Shown one piece after another: positions 38,707 to 46,168 of a stretch of 46,168 nucleotides of DNA (positions within the stretch are counted from its first letter, which is position 1; each line of letters opens with the position of its first letter). Where the stretch lies: contig CBFHAI010000034.1 in the NCBI GenBank assembly GCA_965653565.1, positions 1 to 46,168 on the forward strand. Direction: 5' to 3'. The translations under genes were made by a program, and so were the position numbers. The notes under the pieces were generated by a model that was given only the letters and a program-made list of their open reading frames with translations, did not search any database and had not been told where the DNA came from. This DNA is from JALCLA01 sp965653565 (GTDB taxonomy: Bacteria; Pseudomonadota; Gammaproteobacteria; Xanthomonadales; Xanthomonadaceae).

Positions 38707-39797
38707 AACTGCGCCGATTGATGGCGATCGTGGTGAAGGAGCTGCGCCAGTTGCGGCGCGATCGGCTCACGCTCGGCATGGTGATCGGCATTCCGATCCT
38801 GCAGCTGCTGTTGTTCGGGTTCGCGATCAATCTCGACGTGCGCCACCTGCCGGCCGCGATCGCCGACGAAGCCAACACTTCGAACTCGCGCGCCTTCGTG
38901 CAGGATCTGTTCGCGACCGACGTCATCGTGCCGGTCGCCACCGCACGCAACGCCGAGGAACTCTCCGAGCTGCTGCGACGTGGCGAGATCAATGTCGGCG
39001 TGTGGCTGCCACACGATTTCGAACGCCGCCGGATCGAAAGCCGCGAGGCAGTGCAGATTCTGGTCGACGGCAGCGACAGCGTGGTCTACGGCGTGGCGCG
39101 GCAGCTTTCGCAACTGCCGCTGGTGGCCGGCGCCGGCCGTTTTTCCACGCCGCGCGAAACGCCGGTCGGCGTGGTCGGCTTCTACAACCCGGAGCGGCGC
39201 TCGGCGGTCAATATCGTGCCCGGCCTGATCGGTGTGATCCTCACGCTGACGATGGTGTTGTTCACCGCGGTGGCCATCGTGCGCGAACGCGAACGCGGCA
39301 ATATGGAACTGTTGATCACCACGCCGCTTACGCGCGCCGAACTGATGATCGGCAAGGTCTTGCCCTACATCGCGCTCGGCCTGATCCAGACCACGGTGAT
39401 CCTGCTGCTCGGCCACTGGATCTTCGCGCTGCCGATGCGCGGCAGCCTGCTCGACATCTACGCCGCGTCGCTGCTGCTGATCGCGGCCAACCTGAGCCTG
39501 GGTCTGTTGATTTCGACGCGCGCGCAATCGCAGTTCCAGGCGATGCAGATGACCTTCTTCGTGTTCCTGCCGTCGATCCTGCTGTCGGGCTTCATGTTCC
39601 CGTTCGCCGGCATGCCGCGTTTCGCGCAATGGATCGCCGAAGTGCTGCCGCTCACGCACTTCATCCGGCTGATTCGCGGCGTGATGCTGCGCGGTGCCGA
39701 ACTCACCGATTTGTGGCATGACGTCGCCGCGCTCGCAGGATTCAGCGCGATCATGATGACGCTGGCGATCCTGCGTTTCCGCAAGCGGCTCGACTAG
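38703..39797 (+). CDS. ABC-2 type permease (YbhS/YbhR-like)
   Basis: The 364-residue inner-membrane protein has a first helix at about 25-44 (GMVIGIPILQLLLFGFAINL), a periplasmic domain of about 120 residues, then five C-terminal helices starting near 175 (IVPGLIGVILTLTMVLFTAVAIV). The REREIG-like elbow segment (VRERERGNMELLITTPLTRAELMIGK) is diagnostic of ABC-2 export permeases. Only one permease gene is present, whereas the E. coli relative uses YbhS plus YbhR, so a homodimer is predicted. It is the last gene of the ATGA-linked operon. Likely cargo is a drug or other amphiphile, by family analogy only. Confidence 0.93.
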   Translation: MKLRRLMAIVVKELRQLRRDRLTLGMVIGIPILQLLLFGFAINLDVRHLPAAIADEANTSNSRAFVQDLFATDVIVPVATARNAEELSELLRRGEINVGVWLPHDFERRRIESREAVQILVDGSDSVVYGVARQLSQLPLVAGAGRFSTPRETPVGVVGFYNPERRSAVNIVPGLIGVILTLTMVLFTAVAIVRERERGNMELLITTPLTRAELMIGKVLPYIALGLIQTTVILLLGHWIFALPMRGSLLDIYAASLLLIAANLSLGLLISTRAQSQFQAMQMTFFVFLPSILLSGFMFPFAGMPRFAQWIAEVLPLTHFIRLIRGVMLRGAELTDLWHDVAALAGFSAIMMTLAILRFRKRLD

Positions 39798-39809
39798 CGC
39801 CGCCTGCGT

Positions 39810-41147
39810 TCAGTCCTCGAAACCGTCGCTGAAGATCGCGTCGACGCGGAACAGGTGCTGGTGCTGGTTGTCGGCCGGATCCGGATCGATCTGGCCGGCG
39901 CCGGCTTCAACCTGCGCCGCCACGCTGAACTGCTGCGTGCCGTTCGCCGCAACCATCGCGGTCACGTTGTAAGTGAGGCTCGAATTGGCGGGCAGATCGA
40001 TGCTGTCCACGATGTCGCCGTTGCCGTTCGCGCTGCATGTTGCGCCCTGCAACGGCATGCAAGTCCAGGTCGCCGATGTCAGTTCGATCGGCATGCCGAC
40101 ATCGACGTCGGCGGCGGCGGCGGCGGTCGGCCCGGCATTGTCGACGCGCACGGTGAATTGCAACGCCGCGTTGTCGACGAAGGCATCCGGGCCATCGACA
40201 TGCACCGACAGATCGGTGCCCGGCGCCTGGATCGCGATGGTGAAGAACTGCGGTTCGGAGCTGTCGTCGCCGCCGTTCGCCGTGCCGCCGTCGTCGTGCA
40301 GTTCGTAGCTCAGCGACGCCACGCCGACGTTGCCGTTCGGCGTGAAGCTCAAGGTGCCGTCCGCGGCGATCGCCGGCGGCACGCTGAACAGCGTGGGCCG
40401 CGTGTTGCCGGTGATGACGAAATGCGTCGTCTGCGCGGTTTCGTCGACAGCACCGTTCGACGTCGCCGCCGCCCAGTTCGCGCGCACGACGAGACCCGCG
40501 CCCGCGAGCACCGCGATGTCCGGCCCGCCGGCGAACTGCGGCGGGTCGTTCACGGCCTGCAGCGTGATCGTCACCTGCGCCGGTTCGCTGGTGTCGTCGG
40601 CGTCGCTGGCGGTGTAGCTGAAAGTATCGGTGCCGTTGAAATCGGTCGCCGGGCGGTAGATCAGATTCGGCGGCGTGCCGGTGAGCGTGCCGTGTTGCGG
40701 CGGATCGCCCGGCACCAGATCGAAATCGAGCGCGGCATCGTTCAGATCGGTGGCGTCGAGCGTGATCGGCAACGGCGAGTCTTCGAAAGCGGGGTAGGCC
40801 TGCGCGAGCGCGTGCGGTTCGCCGGTATCGACGTCGAGATTGGCCGACAGGGTCGAGGTGCGGCCGTCGCTGTCGATCGCGATCAGGTTGAAAGCAACCG
40901 GCCCGGAGCGCAGCGGCATCCCCGAGAAAACGCCGCCATCGGTGAACGAAATGCCTTGCGGCAAGCGTCCTGCCGTGATGCCGAACCAGTACGGGCCGTT
41001 GCCGCCGCTGGCGCTCAGCGGTACGGCGAAATCGACTTCGAGCACCGGTTGCGGCAGCGGGTCGGGCGTGATTTCGATGATCACCGCCGCCTGAGCTGAT
41101 TGCGCCAAAGCCGCGATGATCGCGAGGCTCAACGTCACGCGCTTCAC
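39810..41147 (-). CDS. Secreted Ig/cadherin-like surface protein ending in SDGFED
   Basis: The 445-residue protein has a signal peptide (MKRVTLSLAIIAALAQSAQA). It starts with GTG at 41147, overlapping the upstream stop as GTGA. A putative Ig domain (about 35-105; ASGGNGPYWFGITAGRLPQGISF) is followed by a cadherin-like/tandem Ig domain ending DFNGTDTFSYTASDADDTSEPAQVTITLQAVNDPP (about 165-200). A second such repeat follows, and a DUF11-like domain (about 305-430; TDLSVHVDGPDAFVDNAALQFTVRVDNAGP) ends the fold. The C-terminus reads FRVDAIFSDGFED. A terminal (F)(A/S)DGFE motif is, to my knowledge, common on exported proteins of this order and may be a sorting or anchoring signal. It is probably an adhesin or matrix protein. 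Confidence 0.8.
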   Translation of the reverse strand: MKRVTLSLAIIAALAQSAQAAVIIEITPDPLPQPVLEVDFAVPLSASGGNGPYWFGITAGRLPQGISFTDGGVFSGMPLRSGPVAFNLIAIDSDGRTSTLSANLDVDTGEPHALAQAYPAFEDSPLPITLDATDLNDAALDFDLVPGDPPQHGTLTGTPPNLIYRPATDFNGTDTFSYTASDADDTSEPAQVTITLQAVNDPPQFAGGPDIAVLAGAGLVVRANWAAATSNGAVDETAQTTHFVITGNTRPTLFSVPPAIAADGTLSFTPNGNVGVASLSYELHDDGGTANGGDDSSEPQFFTIAIQAPGTDLSVHVDGPDAFVDNAALQFTVRVDNAGPTAAAAADVDVGMPIELTSATWTCMPLQGATCSANGNGDIVDSIDLPANSSLTYNVTAMVAANGTQQFSVAAQVEAGAGQIDPDPADNQHQHLFRVDAIFSDGFED

Positions 41148-42694
41148 GGCGCACGCTCGGCTTGTTCGAGTTGCACCAGGCGCTCGACCAGCGCATCGAG
41201 TTCGGCATCGCGTGCCGCCAGTTCGTCGCGCAGCGCCTGCGCCGCGGCGAGCGCCAGCGCCGCGACATCGGCCGGCGCCAGCGAACGTTCGCCGATGCCA
41301 AGGTCGAATGCCGCGAACACATCCTCAGCCATCGGCCCGAGATGCCGCGCGCCGGCGCTATCGGCGCGGTATTGCCAGGTGTAGACCGGCAGCTGCAGCA
41401 CGCGATCGAGGATGTCGCGCGTGGCGACGCTTTCGATCGCATGCTTGAGCGCGCGGCTCGACCCTTGCGACAGCGTGCCCGTCAAAGTGAGATCGCCGTT
41501 CGCCGCCAGCGTGAACACCGGCGATGCCGATGTCGTCGGCGTCACCGACAATGCCGCGCCGCCGCCGAGCTTCCATCCGGCCTGCTCGCCATGCAGCGCC
41601 AGCGCCGCTTCGCCTTTGTTCTTCAACTCGCCGAGCACGCGCTTCTCGACCGTCGCGTGCTGCTCTTCGACGCGCACCTGCGCCGTGCCGTCCGCGCGCA
41701 GCACATGTAGCGATGCGGCCGGTACCGGGGCACCGAAGCCGACGCGATTGTCGGCCGCGAGCGTCACGCTGCCGGTCGGCGCGCCGCTGAAAATCGCGAA
41801 CGGCCGGCGATTGCCGTTGGTGATGTCGAACAGTGCGAAGGCGGTTTCGTTGGCGCGCAATTCCCAGACAAAAGGGGGCCAGTTCCCCGTATTGTTCTGG
41901 TCGAAACGTAGCGTCGGGTTGTCGCCGGTAAGCACGTGCAGTTCGTGTGCCGGCGTCGCGGTACCGATGCCGAGCTGACCGCCGGCTGCAATGACGGCAC
42001 TGTCGGTAGCCGCGTCGGCGCCGAAGCGCGCCACCGGGCCGCCGGCGCGGCGCTGGATGGAGAACTGGTTGGCGCCGCCGGAGACCGAGTCGTTGGCGGT
42101 GAGCTCCCAATCCGAGCTCGCCGTACCGGCCGCCATTGACGTGTCTTCGAACACGAAGCGGGTATTGTTTTCCGCCATACGCAGGCCGTGGCCGGTGAAA
42201 TCGACGTCGGCAACGCAGTCGAAACCGATGCACAGCGAGCCTTGCACGATGGCATCGTCGGCGGTGACAAAATCCTTCGCGATCGCGGCCTTGCTGCGCG
42301 CGCGCTCGGGTTCGGTGGATGGCGGTTCGATGCGCCCGGCGACGATCGTGAACATGCCCGACTGCACGACGCCGCCCGCCTGCGGGGGTTCTCGATCGCG
42401 GGTCTCATCGCTGCGCCGGCGCAGCGCGCCGCCCGGGGCGACCGTCAATTCGTAGCGATACGATCCGTCGGCGAGCGGCTCGCCCGGGAGCGCCCACTGC
42501 AACGCCGTGCCCAATTCGAACTGTTGCACGCGGCCGTTCGCATCGGCGATGCGCAGCATGGCGGAGCCGTGCGGCTGCGCCCAGGACCACGACAATCCCT
42601 GCGGTTGCAGTTGCGCCGGCGGGAATACCGGCGTTGCACCGAGTGCGCTGCCGAAGCAGCCGCTTAAACTTAGGACGAGCAAAGTGCGTCGCAT
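41144..42694 (-). CDS. Secreted protein with C-terminal S74-type intramolecular chaperone domain (paralogue 2)
   Basis: The 516-residue protein has a signal sequence; MRRTLLVLSLSGC could also be read as a lipobox. Residues about 25-110 form a domain absent from its neighbour. Then comes the shared TADDAIVQGSLCIGFDCVADVDF block, followed by repeated beta-rich passenger units (LGIGTATPAHELHVLTGDNPTLRFDQ; VGFGAPVPAASLHVLRADGTAQVRVEE). The C-terminal 105 residues start SSRALKHAIE (S412, K417) and continue LQLPVYTWQYR, RHLGPMAEDV and a coiled coil. This matches tail-spike chaperone domains, which trimerise and self-cleave by a Ser-Lys dyad. It lies 8 bases after its paralogue and is coupled to the SDGFED gene. 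Confidence 0.82.
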   Translation of the reverse strand: MRRTLLVLSLSGCFGSALGATPVFPPAQLQPQGLSWSWAQPHGSAMLRIADANGRVQQFELGTALQWALPGEPLADGSYRYELTVAPGGALRRRSDETRDREPPQAGGVVQSGMFTIVAGRIEPPSTEPERARSKAAIAKDFVTADDAIVQGSLCIGFDCVADVDFTGHGLRMAENNTRFVFEDTSMAAGTASSDWELTANDSVSGGANQFSIQRRAGGPVARFGADAATDSAVIAAGGQLGIGTATPAHELHVLTGDNPTLRFDQNNTGNWPPFVWELRANETAFALFDITNGNRRPFAIFSGAPTGSVTLAADNRVGFGAPVPAASLHVLRADGTAQVRVEEQHATVEKRVLGELKNKGEAALALHGEQAGWKLGGGAALSVTPTTSASPVFTLAANGDLTLTGTLSQGSSRALKHAIESVATRDILDRVLQLPVYTWQYRADSAGARHLGPMAEDVFAAFDLGIGERSLAPADVAALALAAAQALRDELAARDAELDALVERLVQLEQAERAP

Positions 42695-42702
42695 GGCGGC
42701 GA

Positions 42703-43947
42703 TCACTTTGCGGTTGCTTCGAGCGCATCGATGCGCGCGCGGATTTCGGCGATATCGCGTTTGCGCTGCTCGACCTGCGTTGCCAGTTCCTGCACCGCGA
42801 CCAGCGCCACGCCGGCGACATCCGATGGCGCCAGACGCGCGGCGTCGCCGCCCAGACCGAACAGCGCGTGAAAATCTTCCGCCATCGGGCCGATGTGGCG
42901 CTCGCTCGCCGGGCGTCCGATATAGCTCCACTGATACACCGGCAGCTGCAGCGCGCGCGCAAACAGATCGGAAGGATCGACCGCTTCGATCGCCGTCTTC
43001 AGCAACCGGCTCGAGCCCTGGCTCAAGGTGCCGGTGATCGCGATATCGCCGTTCGCCGCCATCGTGAACTGCGGCGTGACGGCAGCGACGGTGGCGAAGG
43101 TCAAACTGCTGTCGCCGGCCAGATCCCAACTCGACGCCGACGCGGAGTCGGTGAGACGCAGCGCGGCCGGGCCGTTGTTGATCAGTTCCATCAGCGTGCG
43201 CGGCGCGGGCGTGCCGTGACTTTCTTCGACGCGCAGCATCGCGCTGCCGTCGTCGCGGAACACATGCAGCGGTGCCGTCGGCGCGGACAGGCCCGTGCCG
43301 ATGAATCCGGAAGCAGCGACGACCAGGCTGTTGGTCGGGGCGCCGGGGAAGATGCGCAGCGGCAAGCGCGAGCCATTGGTCTGGTCGCGCACGAAGAAAT
43401 TCGCCTCGTTGCCGGCCACATCCCACGTCATCGCGGCATTGCCGCCACCGGTGCCCTGTTCGAGCCGGATCGTCGGTGTGTTGGAGCCGTACATATGCAC
43501 GTTTCGCATCGGAATCGCGGTTCCCAACCCGAGAAAACCGAGGTCGTTGACGACCAGACTGTTGGCCGGCGCGGCGCCGAAAAGTTTGACGATGCGCGCG
43601 CCGGTATCGACATTGTCGATCGCGAAATACTCTTCGCTGCCGGCGCCATCGGCGTCGTTGATCGTGATCTGCCAGTCGGTCGTGGGATAGCCGACGTTGA
43701 CGCTGGTGTCGACGAAGCCCAGCCGCACCGACGGCTGTTTGATGCGCACCGTATCGAAGCCGAAGCTTTCGTTGTCGATGCACTCCAGACCGATGCACAG
43801 GCTGCCCTGCACGATCAGATCGTCCGCAGTCACCGCGTCTTTGGCGGCAGGCCCGGCCGCCGATGCGCCGGAGCCCCAGGTCAGTGCCAGGGACAGGAAC
43901 AGCGCGAGCAGCGCCGGTTGCGGCGCGCGGACGGGACGTGCGGTCAT
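42703..43947 (-). CDS. Secreted protein with C-terminal S74-type intramolecular chaperone domain (paralogue 1)
   Basis: The 414-residue protein has a signal peptide (cleavage near ASA, residue 35). The ATG at 43947 has AGGGGA six bases upstream. The mature chain opens TADDLIVQGSLCIGLECIDNESF, almost the same as in the gene downstream. It has passenger units built around GxGTxxPxxxxHxxxxxxPTIRLEQ. The last 103 residues start SSRLLKTAIE (S312, K317), then LQLPVYQWSY, RHIGPMAEDF and a coiled coil (about 380-412). Length and order match its partner without the extra N-terminal domain, so the pair arose by duplication. It is likely a trimeric fibre released or matured by self-cleavage before S312. 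Confidence 0.83.
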   Translation of the reverse strand: MTARPVRAPQPALLALFLSLALTWGSGASAAGPAAKDAVTADDLIVQGSLCIGLECIDNESFGFDTVRIKQPSVRLGFVDTSVNVGYPTTDWQITINDADGAGSEEYFAIDNVDTGARIVKLFGAAPANSLVVNDLGFLGLGTAIPMRNVHMYGSNTPTIRLEQGTGGGNAAMTWDVAGNEANFFVRDQTNGSRLPLRIFPGAPTNSLVVAASGFIGTGLSAPTAPLHVFRDDGSAMLRVEESHGTPAPRTLMELINNGPAALRLTDSASASSWDLAGDSSLTFATVAAVTPQFTMAANGDIAITGTLSQGSSRLLKTAIEAVDPSDLFARALQLPVYQWSYIGRPASERHIGPMAEDFHALFGLGGDAARLAPSDVAGVALVAVQELATQVEQRKRDIAEIRARIDALEATAK

Positions 43948-43970
43948 GGATTTCCCCTGCAATGGCGATG

Positions 43971-44000
43971 GCCGTTGCCTGCGGTGTTAGCGGCAACGGC
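43971..44000. promoter_or_regulatory. Inverted repeat upstream of the S74-protein cassette
   Basis: A perfect 9-bp inverted repeat (GCCGTTGCC and GGCAACGGC, 12-base loop) lies 24 bases upstream of the first gene of the cassette. It could be a leader hairpin or an operator. The remaining gap to ubiB (to 44150) holds T-rich stretches near 44040-44075 and a decayed GAATCGG-type repeat at 44118-44134, but no gene. Confidence 0.4.
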
Positions 44001-44150
44001 AGCAGGAACCTATCACCCGGATTCCAGCGCGCGATGTATCTTTTTGTGTCGGTGCTTTTTCTGTCGACGTTTTCCCCGGATTCCGCGATGAAACCGCTGC
44101 ATCCAGGCTACGAATATCCCGACTCCCGATTCCCAGCTTTTCCCGTGCCG

Positions 44151-45827
44151 TCAGCGCAGCCGCGGCCACGCCGCGAGGAAGGCCCCGAGCGCGCCGACGC
44201 CGGCGATCCACACCGCGGCCGGCAATCCGAACATCGTGGGTCCGCCGGCCTCGAGCGCGTACAGCACGGCAGCCACGATCATCAGGCCGCTGCCGATGAT
44301 GGCGTACACCACGTGCCGGTGCGCCTCGCGTGCGGTGCGCGCCAGCGCCGAGATTTCATCGGATCGCATGCGCAGCACATGCTCGCCCGACACCTGCTGC
44401 GCAAGCCAGTCGTGCAGCAGCCGCGGCATGTCGGGCGCGCGCGTGATCAGTTCGGGCAACCGTTTGCGGAATTCCTTCATCAACTGCTTCGGGCTGTAGC
44501 GCTCGCGCAGGATGGTTTCGAGCACCGGCCGCGCCACCGCCCAGATATCGAGTTTCGGATCGAGCAGACGCCCGACGCCTTCGATGTTGAGCAGCGTCTT
44601 CTGCAACAGGATCAACTGCGGCTGCAGGGTGAGCTCGTAACGCTGCGCGGTGCGGAACAGTTTCACCAGCACTTCGGCCAGCGAAATATCCGACAGCGGC
44701 CGCGTGAAATACGGTTCGCACACCGAACGCGCGGCGGCTTCGAGCTCGTCGATGCGGATGTGACGCGGCATCCAGCCGGCCTCGACATGCAGCTCGGCGA
44801 TACGCCGGTAATCGCGCTGGAAGATCGCCATGAAGTTCTCGGCGAGGTAGTACTGATCCTGCGCCGACAGCTGACCCATGATGCCGAAATCGAGCGCGAT
44901 GAAACGCGGGTTGGTCAGCCGGGTGGAATCGACCCAGATATTGCCGGCGTGCGCATCGGCGTGGAAGAAATTGTCGCGGAACACCTGCGTGTAGAACACG
45001 CGCACGCCTTTGGCGGCAAGCACGGAACGATCGATGCCGGCGGCGTCGAGCGCGGCGATGTCGTTCGACGGAATGCCGCGCACGCGTTCGAGCGTGAGCG
45101 CGCGTTCGGCGGTGTGGCTCCACACCACTTCGGGCACGTAGAGATCGTCGCTGTCGAGCCAGTAGCGCCGCAACAGCGAAGCGTTCGCGCCTTCGCGCTG
45201 CAGATCGAGCTCGCCGCGCAAGGTCGCTTCGATCTCCGACACCACCGCGTTGGGCCGGATCTTGTCGGCGTTCGGATGGGTCCGCTCGACGATCTGTGCC
45301 AGCGTGCGCAGCAAGGCGATATCGCCGGCGATCTGCTTCTCGATATTGGGCCGCAGCACCTTCACCACGACTTCGCGACCGGGCTGCCCGTCGGCGCCGT
45401 GCAGCCGGGCGGGATGCACCTGCGCGATCGACGCCGAGGCGAGCGGCACTTCGTCGAATTCTGCATAGAGCACGGCGATCGGCTGCCCAAGCGCCCGCTC
45501 CACCATCTGCCGCGCGGCTTCGCCGTCGAACGGCGCGACGCGGTCTTGCAGCAAGGTGAGCTCGTCGGCGATATCGAGCGGCACGATGTCGCGCCGCGTC
45601 GAGAGAATCTGCCCGAACTTGACGAAGATCGGCCCCAGTTCCTGCAACGCTAACCGCAACCGCGCACCGCGCGGCAACTCCGCCACCTCGGCCCGCGCCG
45701 CCGGCACGAACGGCTTGAGCAACGCCAGCCGCCGCTCGAGCACGGTGCCTTCGAGCAATGCATCGAGCCGCCAGCGCAGCATGACGCGGGCGATCTGGAG
45801 CAGGCGCAGGGAACCGCGGGTCAACAT
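44151..45827 (-). CDS. ubiB: UbiB-family atypical kinase/ATPase of ubiquinone biosynthesis
   Basis: The 558-residue protein matches UbiB (about 546). The family motif KxGQ is at 70-73 (FVKFGQILSTR). The Ala-rich loop is LASASIAQVHPA, the ExD motif is in GELDLQREGAN, the catalytic loop is FFHADAHAGNIWV and the metal motif is LDFGIMG. Two C-terminal membrane helices (about 505-525 and 530-552) anchor it to the inner membrane, as in UbiB. It is needed for coenzyme Q synthesis in relatives. The ATG at 45827 is chosen by homology. A longer start at 45977 would add 50 residues rich in Thr and Pro and cannot be excluded. No ubiE or ubiJ is adjacent. Confidence 0.93.
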   Translation of the reverse strand: MLTRGSLRLLQIARVMLRWRLDALLEGTVLERRLALLKPFVPAARAEVAELPRGARLRLALQELGPIFVKFGQILSTRRDIVPLDIADELTLLQDRVAPFDGEAARQMVERALGQPIAVLYAEFDEVPLASASIAQVHPARLHGADGQPGREVVVKVLRPNIEKQIAGDIALLRTLAQIVERTHPNADKIRPNAVVSEIEATLRGELDLQREGANASLLRRYWLDSDDLYVPEVVWSHTAERALTLERVRGIPSNDIAALDAAGIDRSVLAAKGVRVFYTQVFRDNFFHADAHAGNIWVDSTRLTNPRFIALDFGIMGQLSAQDQYYLAENFMAIFQRDYRRIAELHVEAGWMPRHIRIDELEAAARSVCEPYFTRPLSDISLAEVLVKLFRTAQRYELTLQPQLILLQKTLLNIEGVGRLLDPKLDIWAVARPVLETILRERYSPKQLMKEFRKRLPELITRAPDMPRLLHDWLAQQVSGEHVLRMRSDEISALARTAREAHRHVVYAIIGSGLMIVAAVLYALEAGGPTMFGLPAAVWIAGVGALGAFLAAWPRLR

Positions 45828-46042
45828 TGGACGGATTGGTTTCGTGCCGAGGGTTGGGGCACTTTGCCACAGGGGGGTGGTGGGAGGAATCGGGGTTGGT
45901 GTCGTGGTGTTGGGTGTTGCGGTGTCGGTGGCTTCCTCATTGCCGCCCGGCTTGGTCGGGCTGTTGTTGTCCTTCATCCCGCGTGCGATGGGCTCGGGCA
46001 GGCTGGGCTGCGGCATGTCGGAATCCACTGACGTTCGCTCTT
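45828..46042. other. Upstream region of ubiB, possibly an N-terminal extension
   Basis: This stretch has no separate gene. The ubiB frame stays open through it and would encode a Thr/Pro-rich segment (ATDTATPNTTTPTPIPPTT) if an upstream start such as 45977 is used. No ribosome-binding site supports that start. On the plus strand it is G/T-rich. Confidence 0.4.
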
Positions 46043-46168
46043 CGTCATTCCCGCGCAGGCGGGAATCCAGTGACTTTGAGGCGTTCTGTTCCCTTTTTGT
46101 TTGATGATGCGACTTCGCGAGTTTCGGCCCCCTCGGCGGGGGCCGAGTCACTTTCTTTGCTTGTGCAA
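46029..46168 (+). repeat. Composite intergenic repeat, right-end copy
   Basis: This is the inverted counterpart of 1-140. It contains a dRS3-like palindrome (46043-46070, CGTCATTCCCGCG then GCGGGAATCCAG), the spacer TGACTTTGAGGCGTTC, and an 8-bp GC hairpin (CGGCCCCC at 46125-46132 with GGGGGCCG at 46138-46145). It ends GAGTCACTTTCTTTGCTTGTG. By eye the outer 60 bases and the inner 45 bases are nearly identical to the left copy, with about 30 diverged bases between. Confidence 0.8.

Overview
The window looks like a chromosomal segment of a high-GC (roughly two thirds G+C by eye) Gram-negative gammaproteobacterium, most likely Lysobacterales (Xanthomonadales), probably Rhodanobacteraceae or a close relative. 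This placement is inference. It rests on the gene style (HrpB, DUF349 protein, TPR-type diguanylate cyclase, Ser/Thr kinase with TPR tail), on GAATCGG-type intergenic repeats, and on a surface protein ending in SDGFED. No rRNA or tRNA is present for firm placement, and I see no phage, integron, transposase or CRISPR array.

Layout. 1-389: repeats. 390-6046: thiolase, M48 protease, LpxL/HtrB-like acyltransferase, an unrecognised protein, a GNAT acetyltransferase and a SAM methyltransferase. 6108-10966: a translationally coupled MotA/MotB-like pair and the helicase HrpB. 11059-12928: a secreted WWNP-motif protein and an orphan ParA ATPase. 13231-19249: gltB and gltD, split by a repeat hairpin, then a strong hairpin shared with the convergent diguanylate cyclase. 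19266-29285: minus-strand run of diguanylate cyclase, lipase-like secreted hydrolase, DUF349 protein, a secreted hypothetical and gamma-glutamyltransferase. 29462-32224: membrane Ser/Thr kinase with a C-terminal repeat region.

32241-35737 is a minus-strand group: AraC regulator, a 51-residue Cys-rich protein, a Tat-type lipoprotein alpha/beta hydrolase lacking the expected catalytic His, and a DUF4331 protein whose start overlaps the hydrolase stop. 36102-39797 is a four-gene operon (TetR, HlyD lipoprotein, ABC ATPase, ABC-2 permease) in which every junction is an ATGA overlap. Its promoter lies inside an AT-rich dyad that ends one base before the ATG. 39810-43947 is a three-gene minus-strand cassette: two paralogous secreted proteins with C-terminal S74-type intramolecular chaperone domains, followed by an Ig/cadherin-like protein ending in SDGFED. 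44151-45827 is ubiB.

The most interesting system is the 39810-43947 cassette: apparently self-processing, tail-spike-like secreted proteins outside any phage context and translationally coupled to a putative outer-surface adhesin. Second are the hydrolase/DUF4331 group and the leaderless-looking TetR/ABC export operon. The two window ends carry inverted copies of one composite repeat of about 125 bases, which includes the palindrome ATTCCC-N8-GGGAAT. Another copy of that palindrome forms a hairpin between gltB and gltD.
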